Of a DNA stretch of 64,000 nt, positions 46,651 through 56,770 are shown one piece after another (the first letter of the stretch is position 1; each line of letters opens with the position of its first letter). The stretch is from Strigamia acuminata (Eukaryota > Arthropoda > Chilopoda > Geophilomorpha > Linotaeniidae): positions 12,072,517 through 12,136,516 of the forward strand of contig OX442318.1 in NCBI GenBank assembly GCA_949358305.1, read 5' to 3'. Both the position numbers and the translations under genes were made by a program. The notes under the pieces are model-generated. The model saw nothing but the letters and a program-made list of their open reading frames with translations. It was not told where the DNA came from and did not search any database.

Positions 46651-47531
46651 GTTCAGTGAACAACCGTTCTATTTACCTGATCTTTCGACGCTTTTTCGCA
46701 AAATTCGCGAATTTGCGCCGATATTTTTATTTTCAGATTTTCGGCGGCCATTTTGTCTCGATTTTCGTCTCGCCTACGACGCCGACGTCCTACCGACGTT
46801 CACAGACGACCAGGGTCGTCAATCACATCAACATTTGTCTAATTTTCTCCGAAATTACGCGGGATTCGCGAATTTCGAGAGAAATATTTTATATTTTCAG
46901 ATTTTTCGTCGATTTTCCTTTCGCCAGTGTCGAAGTGACACTTTTCAACGAGAAACGGATCGAATTCCGCTGTGTATACCCCGGCGTATGCACAGTATCG
47001 TCGATCTATTATTTTCCGGACGAAGAGCCTCGATTTATCGAGAAGAAATTCGGATTTTTCAATCCGAATTTGCGTTTTTTCCAGTTTTTCGAGAAAACTG
47101 CGCCGTGCCTTCATTTGCACGAGGATCGCAACCGCGATCGATTCACCTATTTCTCCTTCTGTCGAAATACCATTGTTAATCTTAAGATAAATTTAAGGCT
47201 TTTGGGGGTTCCTTTAGAATCGTGTTTGCTCTTCGATCGAGTCCGATCACGCTTACACGTATTCTCCGGTTGTGCTTGTCGCGGTACAAGTGAGGTTTCC
47301 CGCGGCTCCAGGAAGCCGATCGGACCCTCTCAGACTGGCAACCGGAGGTTATTTGATTCCTTCAGAAGGAATTGCCCAATTTGTGGTTTTTCGCATCGAA
47401 CACCGAGGGAATCGTGCAGTGAAGTGCTCCGAATTGTGAAAAGTGCTCCAATCTCGTGCGACATTTCAGTGCCTCTCTCTGAGCCTGTGTGATTTTCGCG
47501 TTGTGTTACGCTCTTCGCGAATCGATCTACG
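46651..47531 (+). other. Copia leader, unusually stop-poor
   Basis: 880 bp between primer site and polyprotein. A frame from 46296 to 47492 stays open for 398 codons across LTR, primer site and leader, and a second frame (46649-47179) is open for 176 codons. No ATG start fits the full frame and no domain is recognised. Two similar segments containing TATTTTCAGATTTT (about 46727 and 46893) resemble 3' splice sites and suggest an internal duplication. Confidence 0.5.
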
Positions 47532-50500
47532 ATGCAGAAAGCGGCCAACTCGAACAGCTTAATTCCGGTTCTCGGTGTCGACAATTATGAACAATGGCGA
47601 TTGTCGATGCAATTTCTTTTGAAATCGGAAGGGCTCTGGAGGCACGTGACGGAGGACAAGGAAGCGGAACATATTGCCACGTTAACGCCCAAGGAATTGG
47701 ACAGATTCATGATCAAGAAAGATAAAGCGTTAGGGCACATCTACATCCATGTGAGCCCCGCCAAGCGTACTGTTTTGGAAACCTGTAACACGCCAAAGGA
47801 GGCGTGGGACAAGTTGGCGAAAACCTACGCGCCCAGCTCTAGAGCCCGTCAAGCGGCGATGCGCTGGGAGTTTCTCAGCCTCCAACTCCAACCTGGCGAA
47901 GATATGCCGGACTTCATTGCCCGCGTCGATAATTACGTGCGGCAACTAAGCGATGTCAACGAGATTATTAGCCCGGTTCACCACGCGTACCAGTATCTGA
48001 AGTGTCTGCCGCCCGAATATGCTCAGGCGACCTTCGCAATATACCATTGGCCAGACCCTCAGTTTACGCCGAAGGATGTCGCCGAACAATTGATTTCCGA
48101 GCACATGCGGCTCAAATCCATCGGGTTACTCGGAACGAGCCAATCATCAGCTCACGCGTCTATGAAAGGACAATTCCGACCCCGAAATAAATCCGGACCT
48201 CGCGATATTTCGACGGTGAAATGTTTCAATTGTGATCAGCTCGGACATTACGCGAACCGATGTCCACGTCCGCCCCGTCAACAACAGGGTCAACCAGCGG
48301 CTTCACTGCAGCAACGATCGTCACGCAGCAAGAGTCGCAGGCGCAACAAGAACGCTGCCGCGAAGGCCAACAACGCGCGTCCCCGAGAAAGCTCGCATCC
48401 ACACCGAGAGGGGACATTTTTCGTCAATGCGCCGCAGCTTATCCAACGTCCAGTCGCTCATTTTATGCAATCCAATGAGTGGATTCTGGATTGCGGCGCT
48501 ACAGATCACGTTTCTCACGTGCGTGCAGGTTTCACTGAGTTTACCGATGTCATTCCATTCGACATCGAGTTGGGACAGGGAAAGTCCCAAGTCACGGGCA
48601 AAGGAACAGTTCGACTTCTTCTGGCGATCGATAAGACCCGATGCACCGTGAATTTGACCAATGTCCTTTACGCGCCGAATTTCGAGGCAAACTTGATTTC
48701 GGTTTCGAAGATAGACAAGGCACGACATCACATCCACATTTTCAACAGTGAGATACATGTTTATCAATCGGACATTCGCAGCCCACTCATCCGTGCAAAG
48801 GAGAGGGGCGGGTTATATTATGTGGACGGTTTGTGTACTACACCGACATTTGCGACGACGGTTTCTCCCACCGTACAACCGACGACTCCATCGCCACCTG
48901 TGCAAATGTACGTAACGACCGAGGAGGATTTCATTAAAATCCCCAAACCGAAAAGGGGAAAGGGCCAACAGCGAGAGATCACGGATTTTCGAATAGGAAT
49001 GCCGATTGTTGAGACTTCGAAGCAAATTCTGAACCAACAAGCTCCTATTCCGACCAATCCGATACCTCCTCCTATCCCCACGCAAATCCACAATGACCTG
49101 ACCGTTCCTCCTTCCTATGCGAGTGCTTTGCAGTCGATCCCGACAACCGTTCCAGCCCTAATTCCTATTGCAATTCCAAATGCAAATTCCTTTCCTCCCC
49201 TCGGCAACCCGTCTCAACCGAAAAAGAAGGTCATCGCCAATCCAGCCTCCGTCAAGGATGCCACCGGCTTATGGCATAGCCGTCTTGGCCACCTTCATAC
49301 GAATGGAATGAAGCTGTTGGCCGCAAACGACCAAGTTTACGGAATGTCACCAGGGGAAGTGAGCAGGGAATTGGCCTGCAACGACTGCAGAATAGCCAAA
49401 TCGACAAAAGCTTCTCATAAGCCTGATCCGAATCCCTCGACTACGAAGCCTTTGGACCTTCTCCACATGGATATTTGGGGGCCCGCCCCTGTGCCATCGT
49501 TTGGAGGAGCGCGTTTCGTCCTTACCGTCATCGACGACGCGACACGCTATTGCTGGATAATACCACTAGCCCAGAAATCGCAGGTTTTCGCAACCTTTAA
49601 GGACTTCGTCGCTCGAGTTGAGAGAATCCAGGACACCCAAATAAAAGCAATTCGGACTGATCGAGGCGGAGAGTTTATGTCAAACGAGTTTCTCCGGTAT
49701 CTACAAGACAAGGGCATCCAGGGTCAGCGAACGAATCCGTCATCGCCACAGATGAATGGCACGGCCGAGCGCATAAATAGGACAATGGCCGACAACTTTC
49801 GTGCAGTCTTATCCGAAACCAAGTTGCCGGAGGCGCTCTGGGCCGAGCTCTCGGTCACGTTTGCCTACATCAAGAATCGGAGCCCTCATTCTCGACTTAA
49901 TAATCAGGTCCCATACATCCTTTGGCGACAGAGAGCCCTTTCGTTACGACATCTACGAAAAGTCGGTTCCAAGTGCTGGGTGCACTACACCGCACCAGGA
50001 CGCAAGAAGCTGGATCCGCGGGCCTGGGAGGGATATTTAGTCGGCTACGCTTCAGGGACCCGTGGATACAGAATTTGGAACCCAACTGACAACCAAGTCT
50101 ACGAATCTATTCACGTTAAGATCGATGAGCGGCAGTCGTATCGGAAATCCATCAAAATTTCGACGCAGCAGCCGCAACAATCGTTTACTGGTCCCGGACA
50201 GCAAACCGTTACATTTGATGATAACCTACATTACCATCAGTGGCCGAAGGGATCTGATTCCGAGGCGTCAGAACATTCTGCGAACGATTCCGAACGTGTG
50301 TCGACGGCATCTGCTTCGATGCACACGCCTCTGGCTTTTCCGCACATCCACATACCACCACCGACAACTCCGGAACGGGCATTGCTGGATTTATGTGCGA
50401 CATTACCTCCAGGTTCTGCGTCTCTTCGTCAATCCCATCACATTTCGTACGAAGAAGAACGCGACACCGACCATGACATCCGAGAGATGGACGAATTGTC

Positions 50501-52553
50501 GATTTATCCTGAAACATCCGAACACGTTGATGCGTCAGCGGAACAATCGGCACGACCATCGCCTCCGACGACTCCTCGTACATCCGCTCCGCCATCACCT
50601 CAGCGATCGGCAGCGCCTTCTCTTCCCCGTGAAACACCGGTACCGACGCCGAGATTTATCACGACACGTCGTCAGCAACGTGTTGATGATCAAGCTGCGC
50701 AAGGGCTGCAAATTTTCGACCCCGATCCCAATTCACCAGCGACTGCGCGCCACACTACTCATAAGTGGCGATTCGTCGGTGGAGATGGCGAGTGTCGTGA
50801 ATGGGTACGCGAGGAACACCTGAGAAAGGATCAAAAGCCCGGGAAGATTTTAATCGATGTCTATTATTTTCCAACTCCGAAGATCCGTCTAAGATCTTAT
50901 CACGACATCGAGGAGTATTGTATGTTGAACAATATTGATTACGACCCCGGACTGTTTTTCTTCGGTAATCTCGAACATAAGTTACCAACTCTTCCGGGTG
51001 TTCGTCATGCGGCTCATCTATGCCGAACCGAGCCGGCTTCATTCGCCGAAATTCCCAAGTTCAACGACGCTCCGAAATGGCGTGAAGCGATTGGAGAGGA
51101 GCTCGATATGTTTAAAGAGCGAGAAATCTATAAAGAAGTTCCCCGACCACCCGACACCACTATTCTTGGCTGCAAGTGGATTTTTAAACTCAAAACTGAT
51201 GCAGCCGGAACCGTCACCCGATACCGAGCACGCTTAGTAGCACAAGGTTTTTATCAAACCCTCGGAGTCGATTTTGATGAGGTGTTTAGCCCAGTCGTGA
51301 ACTTCATATTGATCCGTCTGTTTTTCTGTCTTCTCGTCGTATTGCGTGGTTGGCAGGACGCCCACCTCGACGTGAAAGGTGCGTACCTGTACGGGGAATT
51401 AAAGCATAAAGTATACATGAGAATCCCTGCAGGTGCCACATGCACCGATCCAAACAATGTGTGGCTTCTTCTCAAATCACTTTACGGCCTCCACCAATCC
51501 GGGAGACAATGGTTCGAGAAACTCGACGAGACGCTTCGGGCCCTCGGATTTCGAAGACTGCCAGCATGTAATTGTGTTTACGTGTTCGGGAATACAGCTG
51601 TTATGCTGGTCTACGTGGACGACATCGTCGTGTTTTACGCGTCCGACAGCGTTTTCAAACAGCTAATCCGTCTCATCTCTTCGAAATTCGATATAGTCAA
51701 CCTCGGACCGATCACGAAGTTATTAGGCGTCGAGTTTATCCGCGACGCCGGACGCACTTTCATAACGCAACGTGCTTATATCGCCAAACTGGTTAAGAAA
51801 TTCGGGGCGACGACCAATAATCTCGTCAAGACACCAGTGACCCCGGGAACGACACTCGTTAGAGGATCGACCGAGAACTTGGATGATTTTCCATACCGAT
51901 CTCTAATCGGTTCACTTCTGTTTTTGGCATCGAGAACTCGTCCCGACATACTCTATTCCGTCATTGCTTTGGCACAGTACAACACGTGCTATAATCGAAC
52001 CCACATCCGCGCCTTGTTGCAGGTTTTGCAGTACGTAGCAAACACTGCAGAACTTTGCATCGAATTATCCGGTTGCTCTTCTAGTCAACTATCTGCATTC
52101 ACCGACGCGTCGTGGGCAAGCGATCCGGAGACATCGTTGAGCTTCGGAGGATACATCGTATACGTTGGAAATGTCCCCATTGGCTGGTCCTGTCGCAAAC
52201 AGTCGACCGTAGCGTGCTCAACCATGGAAGCCGAATTCATCGCCCTGGTTGAGTGCGTGAAGGAGATTTTCTGGCTCGACAGCGTGTACACCGAATTCCC
52301 GATACTCAATCGTCTATCCCGACCTATCGTGTATTCCGACGCCCTGGCCTCGATTCAATTTACGTCCAATGACATCGAGAACGCGAAGACGAAACATATT
52401 CGCGTGAAGTTTCACTGGCTCAGGGAGTGGTTTACTGCGGGAGTCTTCGATCTTCGAAAGGTAGCCGGCGAAGTTAATACCGCCGACATATTCACAAAGT
52501 GGCTATCTTCGGAACGTTTACGATCATTGATTTCGAGGATCTTCCGAGTATGA
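47532..52553 (+). CDS. Copia Gag-Pol polyprotein
   Basis: 1673 residues from the ATG at 47532, one frame and no breaks. The Gag part starts with VDNYEQWRLSMQF, typical of Copia, and ends at the CCHC knuckle CFNCDQLGHYANRC (about 231). The protease motif WILDCGATDHVSH at about 320 has D-C-G where Copia elements usually have D-S/T-G. Integrase has WHSRLGHLH and CNDC, then D647, D710 and E746, an exact D,D35E triad. A proline- and serine-rich linker follows. RT has GCKWIFKLK, HLDVKGAYLYGEL and YVDD (about 1363). RNase H has FTDASWASDP (1525), STMEAEFIAL and the ending ADIFTKWL. Length and order are as expected for a complete element. Cytoplasmic particle assembly then nuclear integration is the known cycle. 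Confidence 0.95.
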   Translation: MQKAANSNSLIPVLGVDNYEQWRLSMQFLLKSEGLWRHVTEDKEAEHIATLTPKELDRFMIKKDKALGHIYIHVSPAKRTVLETCNTPKEAWDKLAKTYAPSSRARQAAMRWEFLSLQLQPGEDMPDFIARVDNYVRQLSDVNEIISPVHHAYQYLKCLPPEYAQATFAIYHWPDPQFTPKDVAEQLISEHMRLKSIGLLGTSQSSAHASMKGQFRPRNKSGPRDISTVKCFNCDQLGHYANRCPRPPRQQQGQPAASLQQRSSRSKSRRRNKNAAAKANNARPRESSHPHREGTFFVNAPQLIQRPVAHFMQSNEWILDCGATDHVSHVRAGFTEFTDVIPFDIELGQGKSQVTGKGTVRLLLAIDKTRCTVNLTNVLYAPNFEANLISVSKIDKARHHIHIFNSEIHVYQSDIRSPLIRAKERGGLYYVDGLCTTPTFATTVSPTVQPTTPSPPVQMYVTTEEDFIKIPKPKRGKGQQREITDFRIGMPIVETSKQILNQQAPIPTNPIPPPIPTQIHNDLTVPPSYASALQSIPTTVPALIPIAIPNANSFPPLGNPSQPKKKVIANPASVKDATGLWHSRLGHLHTNGMKLLAANDQVYGMSPGEVSRELACNDCRIAKSTKASHKPDPNPSTTKPLDLLHMDIWGPAPVPSFGGARFVLTVIDDATRYCWIIPLAQKSQVFATFKDFVARVERIQDTQIKAIRTDRGGEFMSNEFLRYLQDKGIQGQRTNPSSPQMNGTAERINRTMADNFRAVLSETKLPEALWAELSVTFAYIKNRSPHSRLNNQVPYILWRQRALSLRHLRKVGSKCWVHYTAPGRKKLDPRAWEGYLVGYASGTRGYRIWNPTDNQVYESIHVKIDERQSYRKSIKISTQQPQQSFTGPGQQTVTFDDNLHYHQWPKGSDSEASEHSANDSERVSTASASMHTPLAFPHIHIPPPTTPERALLDLCATLPPGSASLRQSHHISYEEERDTDHDIREMDELSIYPETSEHVDASAEQSARPSPPTTPRTSAPPSPQRSAAPSLPRETPVPTPRFITTRRQQRVDDQAAQGLQIFDPDPNSPATARHTTHKWRFVGGDGECREWVREEHLRKDQKPGKILIDVYYFPTPKIRLRSYHDIEEYCMLNNIDYDPGLFFFGNLEHKLPTLPGVRHAAHLCRTEPASFAEIPKFNDAPKWREAIGEELDMFKEREIYKEVPRPPDTTILGCKWIFKLKTDAAGTVTRYRARLVAQGFYQTLGVDFDEVFSPVVNFILIRLFFCLLVVLRGWQDAHLDVKGAYLYGELKHKVYMRIPAGATCTDPNNVWLLLKSLYGLHQSGRQWFEKLDETLRALGFRRLPACNCVYVFGNTAVMLVYVDDIVVFYASDSVFKQLIRLISSKFDIVNLGPITKLLGVEFIRDAGRTFITQRAYIAKLVKKFGATTNNLVKTPVTPGTTLVRGSTENLDDFPYRSLIGSLLFLASRTRPDILYSVIALAQYNTCYNRTHIRALLQVLQYVANTAELCIELSGCSSSQLSAFTDASWASDPETSLSFGGYIVYVGNVPIGWSCRKQSTVACSTMEAEFIALVECVKEIFWLDSVYTEFPILNRLSRPIVYSDALASIQFTSNDIENAKTKHIRVKFHWLREWFTAGVFDLRKVAGEVNTADIFTKWLSSERLRSLISRIFRV

Positions 52554-52760
52554 ACAGACCGTGACATTCCTATTTTTGTTTATCACAGTTTCGAGGATCA
52601 TCGGGTTTCTGTGGGAATACCGAGCTTAGTTAAGTGATAACCACGACAGTACCCGGCCCGATGATTCGACTTTATTATTTTCTTTTCTCGTCAATTATCA
52701 ACTGTAATTCCAGTCTACGTTCATCTTGTCCCCTGATAAATATTTCCATCGAAGAGGGGA
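52554..52760 (+). other. Copia 3' region and polypurine tract
   Basis: About 200 bp noncoding, ending in GAAGAGGGGA (52751-52760), the likely plus-strand primer two bases before the LTR. Confidence 0.7.
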
Positions 52761-52762
52761 TT

Positions 52763-53291
52763 TGTTGGTCAAAAGACCAATTTGTATCGATGAATATATT
52801 CGTTATTTCCTAGATTTCCCATTATGTTTAGGTATACAGCGTATTCTTGTCATTATTTGATTGATTTCGATGTTACTATTCGTTTTGCGCTGTCCCGTAT
52901 GTAATTCCATACTCCTGTACCTTTTAGACTATGATTTGTTCTCCAATTCAATGATTTGTTCACACCTAATGTTAATTTCCGGCACCAGGGTGCCCTTATC
53001 ACGGTATCCAAAAATCCAAGATGGCGCGATCCTTTGATTCCAGCTCCTTGGATATTTTCCACCTGTTTTGTAATGTATATTTCGTTTTATAAAGTGTTTT
53101 ATATATTTTTTGACATTGTGTTGGGTCTATTCATTGCTTTAGAGCAGCCCACAGTGCGTATAAGCGACCTTACGTCGCGCACTTTGTTTGCAAGCGATAC
53201 GGATCGTATCGCCGCCGTCCGCGCGTGTAGCGCGGCTCCAAACACGCTTCCAATCGGTGATAACCGATATTTTGCGCATTCTCTGTCTACA
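52763..53291 (+). repeat. 3' LTR of Copia
   Basis: About 529 bp matching 46104-46631. Ends CTGTCTACA and is followed by the target duplication ACGCC (53292-53296). Confidence 0.95.
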
Positions 53292-53296
53292 ACGCC

Positions 53297-53596
53297 GGCC
53301 CAAGACGACACCACGTTACCACGCGGACGCCATCTTGGATCCAGAGCGTCAACAAAGGACGACCTCGACCAGTTTCCCGACAACTTCACACATCCCCAAC
53401 CTTTTACCTTTATTCCCTTACATATTTTATTCCTTTTACCTGTAAATTCCCATATAATAAATACATTTATTATATTTACCATTTTACATTGTTTGCCGTT
53501 TCACATTATTTGGGTAACCGCTTGAGTAAAGCGGTATTGCGAGATTAGAGAGTGACTCATACCACGAGTTAGCGACAGTTAGAGTTGAGCGCGACA
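53297..53596 (+). repeat. 5' LTR of Gypsy-B, right part
   Basis: Continues the LTR interrupted at 46103. It carries AATAAA at 53456-53461 and ends GCGACA two bases before the primer site, the same spacing as in Gypsy-A. A CGCCATCTT (YY1-like, reverse) motif lies at about 53329. Confidence 0.75.
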
Positions 53597-53598
53597 CG

Positions 53599-53616
53599 TG
53601 GGGGCCTGTCCGGGAT
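53599..53616 (+). other. Primer binding site, tRNA-Pro-like
   Basis: TGGGGGCCTGTCCGGGAT resembles the complement of the tRNA-Pro 3' end, with two adjacent differences from the well-known site TGGGGGCTCGTCCGGGAT. The host tRNA-Pro may differ or the match may be imperfect. Confidence 0.7.
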
Positions 53617-53668
53617 CAAGTTGAATAACTGATTCTAACCTGTGATTACATCATACCCAAAGCAAGAA

Positions 53669-56600
53669 ATGGCAGATAATACCCGAGTAACAGATTCCGA
53701 CTCCGACGCAAACAAGAGAGCCGGCAGTCGTAAAGGCGCCGACTATCACTTGCGATCTGGAGGTCCCTTACCCAAAGCCTCAGCGCACGAAGCGAGGCAA
53801 AAACGGCGTAAGCCTAAACCCGATCGTAGAAGCGCATCCGAGGCATCGCACCCGTCTCGCACCGAGACGAGGCAGCGATTGGACGAGACAGAGCGGGGTG
53901 AAGAGCAATCTCACTCCAAACTGCCGCGTTCTAACCGTGACGGCGAGACGAGCGGAAACGAGGTTTTATCCCGTAACCAATCGCCTCGTCTAACGCACGA
54001 CACCGAGGTGGGCAGTCCGAAAGCAGCGTCTCCGATACAAAAGACGGCCTCAAATACGACCGCTAATTCGGCACTAAACACGCCAATTACGCAAAGCCGC
54101 CCAGCTTCGGTCAGGTCCGAAGGACACAAGTCCAACTCATCCTCTGTCAAGCGTGTTTCGAGCCAGCCTTACAGCGTCTCGGGCACCTTGATTGATGCGA
54201 TGCAATTGGCACAGGCGGAAGGAGTGAGATACACCCTTCCGACGGGGAAAATTACCGTGTACGAAACGTTACAGATCGTACGTGCAGCTTTAAAAGCGCA
54301 CAGTGTATCCCCACAAATCACCATTGTTGAAGGTGCACACGCTCAACAATTGGTTGATTCCGCTCAATTTGAAGCGGATGCAGAGAACGAGGCTCGTCAA
54401 GCCATTCGCGAGAGACGGAGGAAGCTGGCGGAAAGAGAAGCGCAAGCTCTCGAGTACGGCAGAACCCAGCCCAATCCGACTACTCCCGAGGAGGTAGAAA
54501 TAGTTGACCGAGCCCTGAGAGCACATCGATATGCTTTCCACTCGCAACAAGAAGCAGAGCGAGCATTTATGGCCAGATTGCGACGAGATGACCCGAAATC
54601 CGTCCGCAAACCAGAGGTCAGTTCATCCGAGCTGTCCGACGAGAGCCTAGAGGGAGACCCAAAGCGCACGCCGAAGGCCAAACCCAAACCCCAGCCGGAG
54701 AGAGCAACACCAGCTACTCCGCGCAAGAGAGATGCGTCGGCCAGAGAACAACAAACTCGGCCCCGCATGCAAGCTCTCGATTCAGCCACAAATAATGCGA
54801 TAACGCGATTAATCAACGCTAATAATGCTAGGCGAAATGAAGAGCAAGCTCTCACAAGCCAACAGCATGATAATCCACAAGGGACTGAGTGGCAACAACC
54901 AGTGCCCATCCTTAAAGACGACGAGTCGTCAAGGAGACAATCGCATGATCGCACCTCTTCGCGAGAAGAAGGCAAACGCGATGAAAGACCGAAATATTTT
55001 CACTACGGAAATAGTGATTCGTCGTCAGATGGACTGGAGTCAAATGCACCCAGTCATCACGATTCGGAGAGAGGTTCCGGAGAAAGACGAAGGGAAAGAG
55101 AGCGCGATGAACGCAGGGAAAGGGAACGTGACGACCGTCGTAGGGGCCGGAAAGAGTCAAACTCTTCACGGCGCAACCCGCCACGCCACTCACCGTCTCC
55201 TGACCCCAGCTCCGACCCCTCATCCAACGACGACAGACGAAAGGAAAAATCAAGTAATCGCCGGAAGAGATCCAACTCTCCGCGCGATAGAGAGAAACGA
55301 CGTCGATCGGAAAATAGCGACCACCGACGGGAGGAGTTTCAGGACCTTCCCCGACAAAGCGCGTTTACCGATTCGACGGGTCGGCAGTATACGATGGGAG
55401 AGCTTGGAAGAGCCCTACTCGGCTCGTTGAAGGCCGAGGGAATCGATCTGAGCAAACGAAACGATCGTAATCGTAGCACTGGCGACCGCGTAAAGAAAAA
55501 ATACGCTGTCTCCCGACGTGACACCATGAGTGTTACCGGGAATATTAGGTGGCAATTTTATATTCAGAACCGTTTCGACGGGTCATGGAAAGCGGGAGAT
55601 CGCTTCCTTGACGAAGTAATTCGAATTAAGACTGCCACTAAAGCCACCGTAGGAGACATGCTCACCCACGGTATTGTCGAGCTAATGACAGGCTCGGCAC
55701 GTGAGTGGTACCAAGGATTGAAAGGCGTCAATTGGGACGACTTTTTAATGAGATTCGACCTGCGCTACGGCGAGACACCCGAAGAGGTGAGCCGAAAGAT
55801 GCGAGGTCTTCGCCAGATGCCTGGTGAAACCATAATGGATTACGACATTCGCGCCAGATTGTTGTTCGAAAAGGCCCCGATGGAATTTCACGCCACGGGA
55901 TTCAACCTTTTCTTTCTCGGCGGTTTGTCGGAATACTCGCAAAGGGTGCTACTTGAAGAAAGGGCACCGACAGGAGGTAGCTACGAGGAGATGAGCGCCT
56001 TCCTGTTCGAGAACACGATAGATATCGAGAAGAGATATTATTCCGCTTTACCAGAAGCGGAGAAAGCAGCGACCGCAAAACGTCTCAAGTTGAGTGCGGA
56101 AAGATATGGGGCGACAGATAAGATTATGCGCCCTACTGAATATCTTAGCGGTATAATGGAGCTGGCAGAAGCTAGCGTTGGTTTACAAATAAAAAATAAA
56201 CTGACATCCACGCTGCCTTCCAACCCTTTGGCCGCCCCTAAAAAGGCACCGACAGCGTCAGCCATGCAAGCGACACTGGAGGAGGTCAAGGAGGGGGAGG
56301 AAGCCGGACAAGATGCCGGAAAATCAGACAAAAAAGAAGAAAAAGACGATTATTCGACGGACGAAGAAATACGAAGCTATCGCGATACCTTATCAACGGG
56401 TTGCGATGAGGAAGGACCGCTAGTACATCTCATCCATCGAGATAGAGCGGTAGAAGAATTTCGCGCCAGGTTAAAACCAAATGCCGGCCGAATTCCGAAG
56501 TATTTTCGAAAAAATTACACGCCACCGTCGAAAGCAGACCCTGAAAAGAAAAAATCGACTGAAGCCCCAAGAGACAAATCAAATATTCGTTGTTTCAAGT

Positions 56601-56752
56601 GTAACCAACCGGGTCACTATTCCAATGAGTGCCCAAGAACAGCGAAAGAAGACGCTAAATTTGACGCAATAATGAAGCAGATGGCAGAGATTAAACTCGC
56701 CATGGCAAAAAACGAGTCAAAAAACGAGTCAGCGCAGGCGGCGAAGAAATAA
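53669..56752 (+). CDS. gag: Gypsy-B Gag
   Basis: 1027 residues from the first ATG at 53669, 50 nt after the primer site; an upstream open stretch starts only with GTG. The N-terminal 170 residues are charged and disordered. A partly ordered helical stretch follows with RQAIRERRRKLAEREA. An RE/RS-rich block at about 470-560 (RERERDERRERERDDRRRGR) resembles SR-protein low-complexity sequence. The capsid-like domain spans about 620-780, with GSAREWYQGLKGVNWDDF and MPGETIMDYDIRARLLFE. A CCHC knuckle, CFKCNQPGHYSNEC, is at 975. The last codons carry two slippery heptamers before TAA at 56750. It is long for a Gypsy Gag, mainly through the low-complexity part. Confidence 0.9.
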   Translation: MADNTRVTDSDSDANKRAGSRKGADYHLRSGGPLPKASAHEARQKRRKPKPDRRSASEASHPSRTETRQRLDETERGEEQSHSKLPRSNRDGETSGNEVLSRNQSPRLTHDTEVGSPKAASPIQKTASNTTANSALNTPITQSRPASVRSEGHKSNSSSVKRVSSQPYSVSGTLIDAMQLAQAEGVRYTLPTGKITVYETLQIVRAALKAHSVSPQITIVEGAHAQQLVDSAQFEADAENEARQAIRERRRKLAEREAQALEYGRTQPNPTTPEEVEIVDRALRAHRYAFHSQQEAERAFMARLRRDDPKSVRKPEVSSSELSDESLEGDPKRTPKAKPKPQPERATPATPRKRDASAREQQTRPRMQALDSATNNAITRLINANNARRNEEQALTSQQHDNPQGTEWQQPVPILKDDESSRRQSHDRTSSREEGKRDERPKYFHYGNSDSSSDGLESNAPSHHDSERGSGERRRERERDERRERERDDRRRGRKESNSSRRNPPRHSPSPDPSSDPSSNDDRRKEKSSNRRKRSNSPRDREKRRRSENSDHRREEFQDLPRQSAFTDSTGRQYTMGELGRALLGSLKAEGIDLSKRNDRNRSTGDRVKKKYAVSRRDTMSVTGNIRWQFYIQNRFDGSWKAGDRFLDEVIRIKTATKATVGDMLTHGIVELMTGSAREWYQGLKGVNWDDFLMRFDLRYGETPEEVSRKMRGLRQMPGETIMDYDIRARLLFEKAPMEFHATGFNLFFLGGLSEYSQRVLLEERAPTGGSYEEMSAFLFENTIDIEKRYYSALPEAEKAATAKRLKLSAERYGATDKIMRPTEYLSGIMELAEASVGLQIKNKLTSTLPSNPLAAPKKAPTASAMQATLEEVKEGEEAGQDAGKSDKKEEKDDYSTDEEIRSYRDTLSTGCDEEGPLVHLIHRDRAVEEFRARLKPNAGRIPKYFRKNYTPPSKADPEKKKSTEAPRDKSNIRCFKCNQPGHYSNECPRTAKEDAKFDAIMKQMAEIKLAMAKNESKNESAQAAKK

Positions 56753-56770
56753 CTTCTCGACCGTCTGCGC
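56707..56770 (+). promoter_or_regulatory. -1 frameshift signal with tandem slippery sites, Gypsy-B
   Basis: AAAAAACGAGTC is repeated head to tail, giving A AAA AAC at 56707-56713 and 56719-56725. Both lie in canonical phase (GCA AAA AAC, TCA AAA AAC). Six nt after the second, GCGCAGGCGG (56732-56741) pairs with CCGTCTGCGC (56761-56770), ten pairs with one G-U. GAAG/CTTC inside the 19-nt loop can extend the stem, and the gag stop TAA lies in the loop. The pol frame is open from 56695, right after a TAA at 56692. Confidence 0.9.

Larger units (their letters stand above)
46104..53291 (+). mobile_element. Complete Copia LTR retrotransposon
   Basis: LTRs at 46104-46631 and 52763-53291 are near-identical or identical. 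The 5-bp target duplication ACGCC is exact (46099-46103 and 53292-53296). TGGTAGCAGAGGATGG after the 5' LTR is the primer site and GAAGAGGGGA before the 3' LTR is the purine tract. A single uninterrupted polyprotein lies between, with integrase before RT, which defines Copia. It sits inside the 5' LTR of Gypsy-B, so it is the youngest event of the nest. It looks fully competent apart from an unusual protease motif. Confidence 0.95.
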
